A DNA stretch of 64,000 nt from Bradyrhizobium sp. LTSP885 (GTDB taxonomy: Bacteria; Pseudomonadota; Alphaproteobacteria; Rhizobiales; Xanthobacteraceae), in NCBI RefSeq assembly GCF_000938305.1, contig NZ_JYMT01000038.1:318136-382135 (forward strand). Reading direction: 5' to 3'. Position 1 is the stretch's first letter. Each line of letters opens with the position of its first letter. Below are positions 49,542-57,284 of the stretch, one piece after another. The position numbers were made by a program, and so were the translations under genes. The notes under the pieces were generated by a model, which saw only the letters and a list, made by a program, of their open reading frames with translations, did no database searches and was not told where the DNA came from.

Positions 49542-51592
49542 TGACTGGTTCCGTCGGCTGCTGCGTCAGTGATCGTGGGCTGCCCTTTGGCGATCCTGGG
49601 CATGATAATGCGAAAAGTGGTGCCTTGTCCTACCCTTGACTCCAGCATCATGCGTCCGCCGAGCTGCTGGGTGACCAGGTTATAGACGATATGCAGGCCG
49701 AGACCCGTACCACCTTCGTTGCGGCGCGTCGTGAAGAACGGGTCGAACGCCTGCCGCTGCACGTCCGGCGTCATGCCGGCGCCGTCATCGGCGAAGATGA
49801 TCTCGACATCGTCGGCACCGCGCGCCCGGGCCGTGATCGTGATCGTGCCTGAGCGGCCGTCGGCGAAGGCATGATTGACGGCGTTGAGGAAAAGATTGGT
49901 TAAGATTTGCCCATAGGCGCCGGGGTAGCCGTCGATCAGCAGGCCCTCGGGCACGTCGACCGATAGCGCGGTGGCGGCTTTCTTCAGCACCGGACGCAGG
50001 CTCGACACGATCTGGTCGGTCGCTTCACCCAGATTGAACTGGCGCCGTTCGGCATGCGAGCGGTCGACGGCGACCTGCTTGAAGGACTGGATCAGCTCGC
50101 CGGCGCGCTGCAGATTGGCGACGAGCTGCTGCGACGCGTCGCGCGAGGTGCGAACGAACTCGTCGAGCTTCGAGCGGCGCAACGGCTCGGTCTTCAGGTC
50201 GTTCTCGAACATTTCCGCGCGCCGGGCGAAGCTCGAGGCGACCGTCAGGCTGATGCCGATCGGATTGTTGACCTCATGGGCGACGCCGGCGACGAGGCCG
50301 CCCAGCGCCGCGAGGCGCTCGGCATCGATCAGGTTCTGCTGCGTGGTGTTGAGCTCGATCAGCGCGGTCTCGGCCTTCTCCTTGGCGGTTCGCAGCTCAT
50401 CCTCGGTCTTGCTCTTGGCGATCGCGTTCTCCCGGAACACCTCGACGGCGCGTGCCATGGCACCGACCTCGTCCTTGGCCGATGTGCCCTGCACCGGGCG
50501 GTCGTAGTCACCCGACGTGATGGCGCGCATCGAGGCCATGATCTGGGCCAGCGGCAGCCGGATCGACAGCGCGATCAGGACGCCGGCGGACATGATGATG
50601 CCGAGAAAAAGCACCGCGATCGACAGCACCCGGCGCGAGATCGCGGCCAGCGTCCGGTCGAATGTCTCCTGCGCCTTCTGCTCGCGCTGGCGCATCTTGG
50701 CCGAGAGGTCGTCGATCGCGCCGATCGCGTCGGCCTGGCTGGCGTCGATGGTGTTGCGCAACAATTCGGTGCGGTTGGTGAGCTGTTCGCTGAGCTTAGT
50801 GAGGCCGTCGCGCAGTTCCTCGGTCTTGACCTTGAGCCGTGCCAGCGCCATGCGCTGCAGGTCGTTCTCGGCAAGATCGGTCATGACCGGGATCGTGTTC
50901 TCGATCGTATCGGTGTTGCGGCGGGCCTCGTCGGCCGACGCGGAGTCGAGCGACAAATAGTAGGCGTTGGCGGCGACCAGGAGCGAGGTGAATGCCTCGC
51001 GAGACTTGCCAAGCGAGGGCCAGATCAGCGCGTCGCGATGACCTGTCGCGCCCTCGATGATCGAATAGAGCCCGGCCATGTCCCTGGTCGGCGCAAGCAC
51101 CTGCTCGTTGTAGGTTTTGCCGATGGCCGACTGGACGGTGCGCAATTCGCCGAAGCCGTCGAGGAAGCGGCTGGTGACGCGTTCGAGCTGCTCCACCGAG
51201 CCTGACAGCATCGGGTCGGTCGAGGCGCGGTTCGTCAGCGTGCCGAGCACGGCCTCGCGCAGCAGCAGGATTTCGGCGAACAGGTCCGGGCTCGGCTGGT
51301 TGATGTAACGGTGGATCAGGTTCTGCAGCCTGGAGGTCTCGCTTTCGAGCCGGGCCAGGATCTTGTCGGATTCGCGCACCTGGCGGACGTCGTCCCAGGC
51401 CGAGCCGAGCACCTTGGAGCCATTCCAGATCAGCACGGCGAGCACGATCACGACGGCGGAATTGAGCAGCGCGATCGACAGGATGCGCCAGCGGATCGGA
51501 ACCGCGCGCAGCAGCTGGACGATGCGGAAGCGGCTCTGCACCGTGAAGCCCGGCGGCCGTCGCACAGTCCTGTCCTGCTGGGGTGCGGCCAA
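49511..51592 (-). CDS. Membrane sensor histidine kinase
   Basis: A 693-residue kinase: TM1 at about 35-57, a long helical periplasmic domain (58-320, Ser/Leu/Thr-rich, resembling TorS-type sensor bundles), TM2 at about 325-347, HAMP, coiled coil and a kinase core with H439 (GVAHEVNNPIG) and HATPase (GGTGLGLHIV). A long periplasmic helical sensor encoded next to a periplasmic binding protein suggests that the kinase reads the loaded binding protein, as TorS reads TorT. It starts 7 bp after the binding-protein gene. Confidence 0.92.
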   Translation of the reverse strand: MAAPQQDRTVRRPPGFTVQSRFRIVQLLRAVPIRWRILSIALLNSAVVIVLAVLIWNGSKVLGSAWDDVRQVRESDKILARLESETSRLQNLIHRYINQPSPDLFAEILLLREAVLGTLTNRASTDPMLSGSVEQLERVTSRFLDGFGELRTVQSAIGKTYNEQVLAPTRDMAGLYSIIEGATGHRDALIWPSLGKSREAFTSLLVAANAYYLSLDSASADEARRNTDTIENTIPVMTDLAENDLQRMALARLKVKTEELRDGLTKLSEQLTNRTELLRNTIDASQADAIGAIDDLSAKMRQREQKAQETFDRTLAAISRRVLSIAVLFLGIIMSAGVLIALSIRLPLAQIMASMRAITSGDYDRPVQGTSAKDEVGAMARAVEVFRENAIAKSKTEDELRTAKEKAETALIELNTTQQNLIDAERLAALGGLVAGVAHEVNNPIGISLTVASSFARRAEMFENDLKTEPLRRSKLDEFVRTSRDASQQLVANLQRAGELIQSFKQVAVDRSHAERRQFNLGEATDQIVSSLRPVLKKAATALSVDVPEGLLIDGYPGAYGQILTNLFLNAVNHAFADGRSGTITITARARGADDVEIIFADDGAGMTPDVQRQAFDPFFTTRRNEGGTGLGLHIVYNLVTQQLGGRMMLESRVGQGTTFRIIMPRIAKGQPTITDAAADGTSQWPNRTMSSN

Positions 51593-51599
51593 GATCAGC

Positions 51600-52598
51600 T
51601 CACTCCACCTTGCGGATGCGTTCGATCAGCGCGGACATCGCGGGATCGCGCTCGGCCTTGGCATAGATGCCGGCCATCGCGGCCTCGAACGGCTTGCGGT
51701 CGATATCGGTCACGATCTTGACGCCGGCCTGTTCTGCCTGTTTGCGCGAGCGTTCCTCAAGCTCGTTCCATTTCTCCCGCATGTAGGTACTGGAGCGCTG
51801 GGCCGCCTCGCGAAAGATTTTCTGGTCGTCCGGCGACAGGCTGGCCCAGGCCTTTTGCGACATCACCAGCACTTCCGGACTGACGGTATGCCGGGTCAGC
51901 GAGTAGTAGCCGGCATACTTGTAGTGACCGGTGGTGACAAAGGATGGCCAGTTGTTCTCGGCGCCGTCGATCAGTCCGTTGGCGAGCCCGGTCAGCACCT
52001 GGCCGTAGGCCATTTCGACCGGCTCGGCGCCAAGTGCGCGGATCATGTCGGACATCTGTTCCGATTGCTGGACACGCAACCGCAATCCCCTGAGATCGTC
52101 GAGCGACCGCACCGGGCGGACGCGGTTATAGATCGAGCGGGCGCCGGAATCGTAGAACGCTAGCCCGACGAAACCATGGGCTTCGAAACTGTTCAGGATG
52201 TCGGTGCCAATCGGCCCGTCCAGCACCTTCTGCAGGTGGTCGAGCGATCGAAACAGGAACGGCATCGCCAGCACCCTCACGGCGGGCACCATGGTTCCGA
52301 TCAGAGCGACGTTGGTCCGGTTGAGGTCGATCGCACCGACCCGGGTCTGCTCCAGCGTCTCCTTTTCCTCGCCGAGCTGGCGCGAATGGAACACCGTCAC
52401 CTGATGCCGGCCGCTGGTCCGCTCGGCGATCAGGCGGCCCATATAGCGCAATGCAAGGACGGTCGGATAATCCTCGTTCTGGGTATCGGCAGCGCGGAAT
52501 TCGCGCGCGAACGCACTCGCCGAAACCGCCGCACACAACAGCGCGACGACAAGCGTCATGGTCCGCGAAAGGCCGGCGCGGCGATACACAGCCAACAA
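51600..52598 (-). CDS. TRAP-type (DctP family) periplasmic binding protein without transporter partners
   Basis: A 332-residue periplasmic receptor with a signal peptide (about 1-31: MTLVVALLCAAVSASAFA) and the DctP fold: VFHSRQLGEEKETLEQ, PFLFRSLDHLQKVLDG, GLRLRVQQSEQMSDMIRALGAEPV (the ligand arginine region) and GLIDGAENNWPSF. DctP-type receptors bind carboxylates. No DctQ/DctM permease genes are adjacent; instead it heads an operon with two histidine kinases and a response regulator, so it probably serves sensing rather than, or in addition to, transport. Confidence 0.9.
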   Translation of the reverse strand: MLAVYRRAGLSRTMTLVVALLCAAVSASAFAREFRAADTQNEDYPTVLALRYMGRLIAERTSGRHQVTVFHSRQLGEEKETLEQTRVGAIDLNRTNVALIGTMVPAVRVLAMPFLFRSLDHLQKVLDGPIGTDILNSFEAHGFVGLAFYDSGARSIYNRVRPVRSLDDLRGLRLRVQQSEQMSDMIRALGAEPVEMAYGQVLTGLANGLIDGAENNWPSFVTTGHYKYAGYYSLTRHTVSPEVLVMSQKAWASLSPDDQKIFREAAQRSSTYMREKWNELEERSRKQAEQAGVKIVTDIDRKPFEAAMAGIYAKAERDPAMSALIERIRKVE

Positions 52599-52774
52599 TT
52601 CCCCTTGTGGATTGAGTCCAGGGCGGGAGGAAAAGGTTCAACGCATTTTTAGCAGAAGGCAGATGGTTCGCCCATCGGCCAATTCGTTAATTCCGCGCTG
52701 CAACCAGAGGGATAGATTGAAACTACGGTTCTAGCACCTTATGACGGCATGACCTGACATGGGAATGGCTCATT

Positions 52775-54097
52775 GTGAAGTTGGTCTGGAAATTCCTGCT
52801 GCTCGCCGTCGCCGCGGCCATTCTGCTTGTATCGCCCGCGCGGGCTGCGACCGACATCATGTGGTGGCATGCGATGTCGGGCGAACTCGGCAAGCAGGTC
52901 GACAAGCTCGCCGCCGATTTCAATGCCTCGCAATCCGATTACCGGATCGTGCCCGCCTACAAGGGCAACTACACCGAGACCGTCACCGCGGCGATCTTCG
53001 CTTTCCGCTCGCGCAGCCAGCCGGCGATCGTGCAGGTCAACGAGATCGCCACCGCGACCATGATGGCGGCGCGTGGCGCGATTTATCCGGTGTTCGAGTT
53101 GATGCGCGATCAGTCGGAGGGGTTCACGCCGTCGGCCTATCTGCCGGCGGTGGCCGGCTATTACGCCGATGTCGACGGCAACATGCTGTCGTTTCCGTTC
53201 AATGCGTCGACGCCGATCCTCTACTACAACAAGGACATGTTCCGCTCGGCCGGGCTCGATCCGGACGTGGCGCCGAAGACCTGGCCCGAGGTCGGCGCAG
53301 CGGCGAAGCGGCTGCGCGCGGCAGGTGCGATGTGCGGCGTGACCACGTCGTGGCCGTCCTGGATCAATGTCGAGAATTTTTCCGCGTTTCACAATCTGCC
53401 GATCGCAACCCGGGCCAATGGTTTCGGAGGATTGGATGCGCAACTGATCTTCAACAATCCGATCGTGGTGCGTCACATCGCAATGCTGGCGCAGTGGCAG
53501 GCCGACAAGACCTTCGACTATAGCGGCCGCGGGCAGACCGCCGAGCCGCGCTTCCAGAAGGGCGAATGCGGCATCTTCATCGGTTCGTCCGGCACGCGCG
53601 CCGACATCAAGGCCAACTCGAATTTCGAGATCGGCTACGGCATGATGCCGTATTATCCGGATGTCCAGGGCGCGCCGCAGAACTCGATCATCGGCGGCGC
53701 CACGCTGTGGGTGCTGCGCGACCGGCCGCGCGCCGAATATGCCGGGGTGGCGAAGCTCTTCGCCTTTCTGTCGCGGCCCGAGGTGCAGGCGGCCTGGCAC
53801 CAGAACACCGGCTACCTGCCGATCACCCGCGCCGCGTTCGATCTCACCCGCGCGCAGGGCTTCTACGACCGCAATCCGGGCGCCTCCATGTCGATCGAAG
53901 AAGTCACGCTGAAGCCGCCGACCGACAATTCGAAGGGCATCCGCCTCGGCTCGTTCGTGTTGATCCGCGACGCGATCGAGGACGAGCTCGAGCAGGTGTT
54001 CGCCGGCAAGCGCACCGCGCAGGCCGCGATGGACAACGCGGTGGAACGCGGCAACCGCCTGCTGCGCCAGTTCGAGCGTGCCAATCCGGATAGGTGA
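52775..54097 (+). CDS. ugpB: UgpB-like glycerol-3-phosphate binding protein
   Basis: A 440-residue ABC-type receptor with a Sec signal peptide (WKFLLLAVAAAILLVSPARA) and typical UgpB sequence: TDIMWWHAMSGELG, FNASQSDYRIVPAYKGNYTET, MLSFPFNASTPILYYNKDMF and FNNPIVVRHI. It binds sn-glycerol-3-phosphate or its diesters. The GTG start at 52775 is the only reasonable one. No ugpA, ugpE or ugpC follows, so the transporter genes must lie elsewhere if it is functional. Confidence 0.92.
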   Translation: MKLVWKFLLLAVAAAILLVSPARAATDIMWWHAMSGELGKQVDKLAADFNASQSDYRIVPAYKGNYTETVTAAIFAFRSRSQPAIVQVNEIATATMMAARGAIYPVFELMRDQSEGFTPSAYLPAVAGYYADVDGNMLSFPFNASTPILYYNKDMFRSAGLDPDVAPKTWPEVGAAAKRLRAAGAMCGVTTSWPSWINVENFSAFHNLPIATRANGFGGLDAQLIFNNPIVVRHIAMLAQWQADKTFDYSGRGQTAEPRFQKGECGIFIGSSGTRADIKANSNFEIGYGMMPYYPDVQGAPQNSIIGGATLWVLRDRPRAEYAGVAKLFAFLSRPEVQAAWHQNTGYLPITRAAFDLTRAQGFYDRNPGASMSIEEVTLKPPTDNSKGIRLGSFVLIRDAIEDELEQVFAGKRTAQAAMDNAVERGNRLLRQFERANPDR

Positions 54098-54124
54098 GGG
54101 GAGGCTCGCAAGCCTCTCCACGCC

Positions 54125-54150
54125 GTCGTCCCTGCTTTCGCAGGGACGAC
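54125..54150. repeat. 26-bp hairpin, GTCGTCC family
   Basis: Perfect 10-bp arms GTCGTCCCTG/CAGGGACGAC with loop CTTTCG, between the ugpB-like stop and the kinase start. It is the same family as 47034-47059 and the cores of 39405-39441 and 39769-39805. Confidence 0.88.
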
Positions 54151-54191
54151 AGTTGAACAAGCTGTTTGATAGGTGCATCAGATCACTCGCA

Positions 54192-55145
54192 ATGACGCTT
54201 CTCCCACCCATCACCGACTACGACACCTATCGCGCCTGGCGCAGCGACACGTCGCGCTGGTTGCCGGTCGCGCTTGATATCGCTGATGGCCACGGGCTCT
54301 CGTGCGCCGCGCCGCATGTGTTTGCGACCGGCACCAACCTCGTCGTCGGGCTCGGGGACGATTTGATCCTGAAACTCTTCCCGCCGTTTCTGGCTCGGCA
54401 ATTCGTCTCCGAACGCGGTGCGCTGGCGGAGCTGCGCGGGCGGCTCGGCATTCCGATTCCGGACGTCGTCGCGGCCGGCGAGCGTGACGGCTGGCCCTAT
54501 CTCGTCATCACCCGCCTTTCCGGTGTCGTCGGATCGGAGGTGTGGCCGTCGCTGGAGGAGGCTGAAAAGGAGCGCGTGCTCGCCGAGATCGGCGCCGTGA
54601 TCGCGGAGGTGCAGCGCGTGCCGCCGGGCGCCCTGCTCGCGATCGAGCCGCGCTGGGACGCTTACATGCGCCAGCAAATTGCGCAGTGCCGGGCGCGCCA
54701 CGAACGGCTCGGACTGCCGCAGAAATTCCTCGCCGGGCTCGACGATCTCCTGCGTGACGCCGCCGCGCTGATCCCGATGGATGCGCCGCCGGTGATCCTG
54801 GTCGGCGAATACATCCCCGAAAATTTCCTGCTGGCGCGCAGCAGTGACGGATGGCATGTCGCCGGACTGTTCGACTTCGGCGATGTGCAGACCGGATGGA
54901 GCGAGTACGATCTGCTCGGTCCCAGCGCCTTCATGGCCGCCGGCCATCCGCGCCGAGTGCGCAGCCTGTTCGAAGGCTTCGGCATTTCGCGCGCCGACGT
55001 GACGTTTGCGTTGAAGCGGCGGCTGATGGCGCTGATGCTGCTGCATCGAGCCAGCGATCCGCTCAGGCATATCTGCATCGAGGGCTGGCCGGACAAAGTC
55101 GACGACCTTGTGCAGCTGCAGGAGCTGATCTGGCCGGATGGGTGA
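54192..55145 (+). CDS. APH-family phosphotransferase with atypical catalytic loop
   Basis: A 317-residue kinase-like protein of the aminoglycoside phosphotransferase/choline kinase fold. It has the nucleotide-side strand and Lys (GDDLILKLFPP), a helical middle, and C-terminal LFDFGDVQTGWSEYDL (metal-binding DFG-like). The catalytic HGD motif is replaced by ILVGEYIPENFLL, so the usual catalytic Asp is Glu and the His is absent. The protein may still phosphorylate a small molecule or be a relative with altered chemistry. The start ATG sits in CTCGCAATGACGCT, a fragment of a dispersed repeat, and no ribosome site is clear. Antibiotic resistance is not implied. Confidence 0.8.
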   Translation: MTLLPPITDYDTYRAWRSDTSRWLPVALDIADGHGLSCAAPHVFATGTNLVVGLGDDLILKLFPPFLARQFVSERGALAELRGRLGIPIPDVVAAGERDGWPYLVITRLSGVVGSEVWPSLEEAEKERVLAEIGAVIAEVQRVPPGALLAIEPRWDAYMRQQIAQCRARHERLGLPQKFLAGLDDLLRDAAALIPMDAPPVILVGEYIPENFLLARSSDGWHVAGLFDFGDVQTGWSEYDLLGPSAFMAAGHPRRVRSLFEGFGISRADVTFALKRRLMALMLLHRASDPLRHICIEGWPDKVDDLVQLQELIWPDG

Positions 55146-55163
55146 TCGGCGTGAATTTCGTCG

Positions 55164-55180
55164 CGCACCAAAAGCGAGCA
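55164..55180 (+). promoter_or_regulatory. Possible NtrC-type half-palindrome
   Basis: The left half GCACCA matches the NtrC consensus half-site perfectly and the right half ends in GCA; the overall match to the palindrome TGCACCA-N3-TGGTGCA is partial. It lies about 160 bp upstream of the sigma-54-like element, a usual enhancer distance. Weak evidence alone. Confidence 0.3.
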
Positions 55181-55325
55181 TCGCTTAATTCGTGCATATT
55201 GATTGAGCAAATAGCCGCTCTTTGTATGCAATGGGTCGGCTCACGGCTAGGCCGGATCAAAATACCGGACAGTTTTTCTCTCGCTATTCCATGCATTTAG
55301 CGTGAGTTAGCGGTCCATTAAGGAT

Positions 55326-55340
55326 TGGCACAAACCTTGC
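55326..55340 (+). promoter_or_regulatory. Sigma-54 (-24/-12) promoter element
   Basis: TGGCAC (55326-55331), five bases, TTGC (55337-55340): GG and GC are exactly 10 bp apart, as required by the RpoN consensus TGGCAC-N5-TTGC. The predicted start of transcription is near 55352, 35 bp before the ATG of the binding-protein gene. This indicates RpoN-dependent, probably nitrogen-regulated, expression of the importer/AtzGEH operon. Confidence 0.65.
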
Positions 55341-55386
55341 GATCCCTGTTCCAAAGCCATTTTCCAAAAGGCATTTGGAGCATCCC

Positions 55387-57009
55387 ATGAAGCGTCGCGA
55401 TTTCCTCAAATCGGTGTCCGGGCTGGCAGCGGGGACGCTGGCGCCGACCGCCCCCGCGATCTGGTCGCCGGCCAAGGCCGATGCCCGCTCCGAGACGCTG
55501 CTGATCGTGTCCGAGGGCGGCCCCAACAATCTCGACATCCAGGGCATCGGCACCAACGTGCCCGGCTACGAGGTGTCGTGGAATTGCTACGACCGGCTGA
55601 TCAGCCACGAGATGAAGAGCGGTCCGGGCGGCGTGCCCTATTACGACCGCGACAAGATCAAGCCCGAGCTTGCCGAGGACATGATCGTCGGTGACATGTC
55701 GGTCACCTTCAAGCTGCGGAAGAACGCCAAATTCCATGACGGCGCGCCGGTCACGGCGAAGGACGTCAAATGGTCGCTCGATCGCGCGGTGACGGTCGGC
55801 GGCTTCCCGACCTTCCAGATGAGCGCGGGCTCGCTGACCAAGCCGGAGCAGTTCGTCGTCGTCGACGACAATACCGTGCGCGTCGACTTCCTGAAAAAGG
55901 ATCGGCTGACGATCCCCGATCTCGCCGTGATCGTGCCCTGCGTCATTAACTCTGAACTCGTGAAGAAGAACGCGAACGAAAAGGACCCTTGGGGTCTCGA
56001 GTTCACAAAACAGCAGACCGCGGGCTCCGGCGCCTACAAGGTGACGAAGTGGACGGCCGGCACCGAGGTCGTCATGGAGCGCAACGACGATTGGGCCTGC
56101 GGTCCGATGCCGAAGATCAGGCGCGTGATCTGGCGGATGGTGCCGCAGGCCGGCAACCGCCGCGCACTGCTCGAGCGTGGCGATGCCGACATCTCCTATG
56201 AGCTGCCATTCAAGGATTTCCAGGAAATGAAGGCGAGCGGCAAGCTCAACGTGGTCTCGCTGCCGTTCTCCAACGGCATCCAGTATATCGGCATGAATGT
56301 GACCAAGCCGCCGTTCGACAATCCCAAGGTACGTCAGGCGATCGCCTATGCGATACCGTATCAGAAGATCATGGATGCGGTGATGTTCGGGCTCGCCAAT
56401 CCGATGTTCGGCGCGCCCAAGGACAAGCCGACCGAAGTCGCCTGGCCGCAGCCGACCAAATACAACACCGACATGGAGAAGGCGAAGGCGCTGCTCGCAG
56501 AGGCCGGTTACGCCAACGGCTTCGAGACCACGATCTCGTTCGATCTCAATTTTGCCGGCGTCAACGAGCCGCTCTGCGTGCTGGTGCAGGAGAGCCTCGC
56601 CCAGCTCGGCATCAAGACCACGATCAACAAGGTGCCCGGCGCCAACTGGCGCACCGAGTTGAACAAGAAGGAAATGCCGCTGTTCACCAACGTGTTCTCG
56701 GGCTGGCTCGATTACCCCGAATACTTCTTCTACTGGTGCTATCACGGCAACAATTCCGTCTTCAACACCATGAGCTACAAGTCGGGCGAGATGGACAAGC
56801 TCATCGACGGCGCGCGCAACGCCGCGGCCAACGGCGACACCGCGGCCTATGACGCCGACGTGAAAGGCTTCGTCGATCTCGCCTTCAGCGACATTCCGCG
56901 CATCCCGCTCTACCAGCCGTTCGTCAACGTCGCGATGCAGAAGAACATCTCGGGCTACGAATACTGGTTCCACCGCCGCCTCGACTACCGCGCGATGGCG
57001 AAGGGGTGA
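55387..57009 (+). CDS. Peptide/opine-type ABC transporter binding protein (family 5), Tat-exported
   Basis: A 540-residue extracytoplasmic receptor of the DppA/OppA family. The N-terminus has a twin-arginine signal (MKRRDFLKSVSGLAAGTLAP). Family segments are FHDGAPVTAKDVKWSLDRAV, GSGAYKVTKW, NPKVRQAIAYAI and LLAEAGYANGF. Members bind peptides, opines, glutathione or other N-rich solutes. ATG 55387 is chosen because the twin-arginine starts there and GGAG precedes it. It is the first gene after the sigma-54 element and heads the operon of permeases, double ATPase and AtzG/E/H-like proteins. Confidence 0.92.
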   Translation: MKRRDFLKSVSGLAAGTLAPTAPAIWSPAKADARSETLLIVSEGGPNNLDIQGIGTNVPGYEVSWNCYDRLISHEMKSGPGGVPYYDRDKIKPELAEDMIVGDMSVTFKLRKNAKFHDGAPVTAKDVKWSLDRAVTVGGFPTFQMSAGSLTKPEQFVVVDDNTVRVDFLKKDRLTIPDLAVIVPCVINSELVKKNANEKDPWGLEFTKQQTAGSGAYKVTKWTAGTEVVMERNDDWACGPMPKIRRVIWRMVPQAGNRRALLERGDADISYELPFKDFQEMKASGKLNVVSLPFSNGIQYIGMNVTKPPFDNPKVRQAIAYAIPYQKIMDAVMFGLANPMFGAPKDKPTEVAWPQPTKYNTDMEKAKALLAEAGYANGFETTISFDLNFAGVNEPLCVLVQESLAQLGIKTTINKVPGANWRTELNKKEMPLFTNVFSGWLDYPEYFFYWCYHGNNSVFNTMSYKSGEMDKLIDGARNAAANGDTAAYDADVKGFVDLAFSDIPRIPLYQPFVNVAMQKNISGYEYWFHRRLDYRAMAKG

Positions 57010-57073
57010 TGCATGGTGCGCGACATGGCCATGACGCTGGCTGAGTTTCCGAGTGAGGTGGGCACTGCTCTCT

Positions 57074-57247
57074 CATTCCCTCTCCCCTTGTGGGAGAGGG
57101 GCAGGGTGAGGGGTAGCCACGAACTCCGATCTCGCTTGGGGCTACCCCTCACCTTGCCCCTCTCCCATCGCAAGTCGGGCCTGCCCGACTTGCGCAAATT
57201 TACGATGCGCAACCGGGGTGGACCCCGGTTGCGTGGGAGAGGGAGCC
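57074..57247. repeat. Composite repeat with nested palindromes between binding protein and permease genes
   Basis: Starts with CTCTCCCCTTGTGGGAGAGG, has an inverted GGGGTAGCC ... GGCTACCCC pair, then two perfect 11-bp-arm hairpins: 57170-57193 (GCAAGTCGGGC-CT-inverse) and 57209-57232 (GCAACCGGGGT-GG-inverse), and ends GTGGGAGAGGGA. It lies inside the operon, so it may act as an mRNA-processing or stability element that raises binding-protein over permease expression. Confidence 0.88.
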
Positions 57248-57284
57248 CTTCCAATCCCGTCGCGGCGCAACGAAGGAGCGGGCC

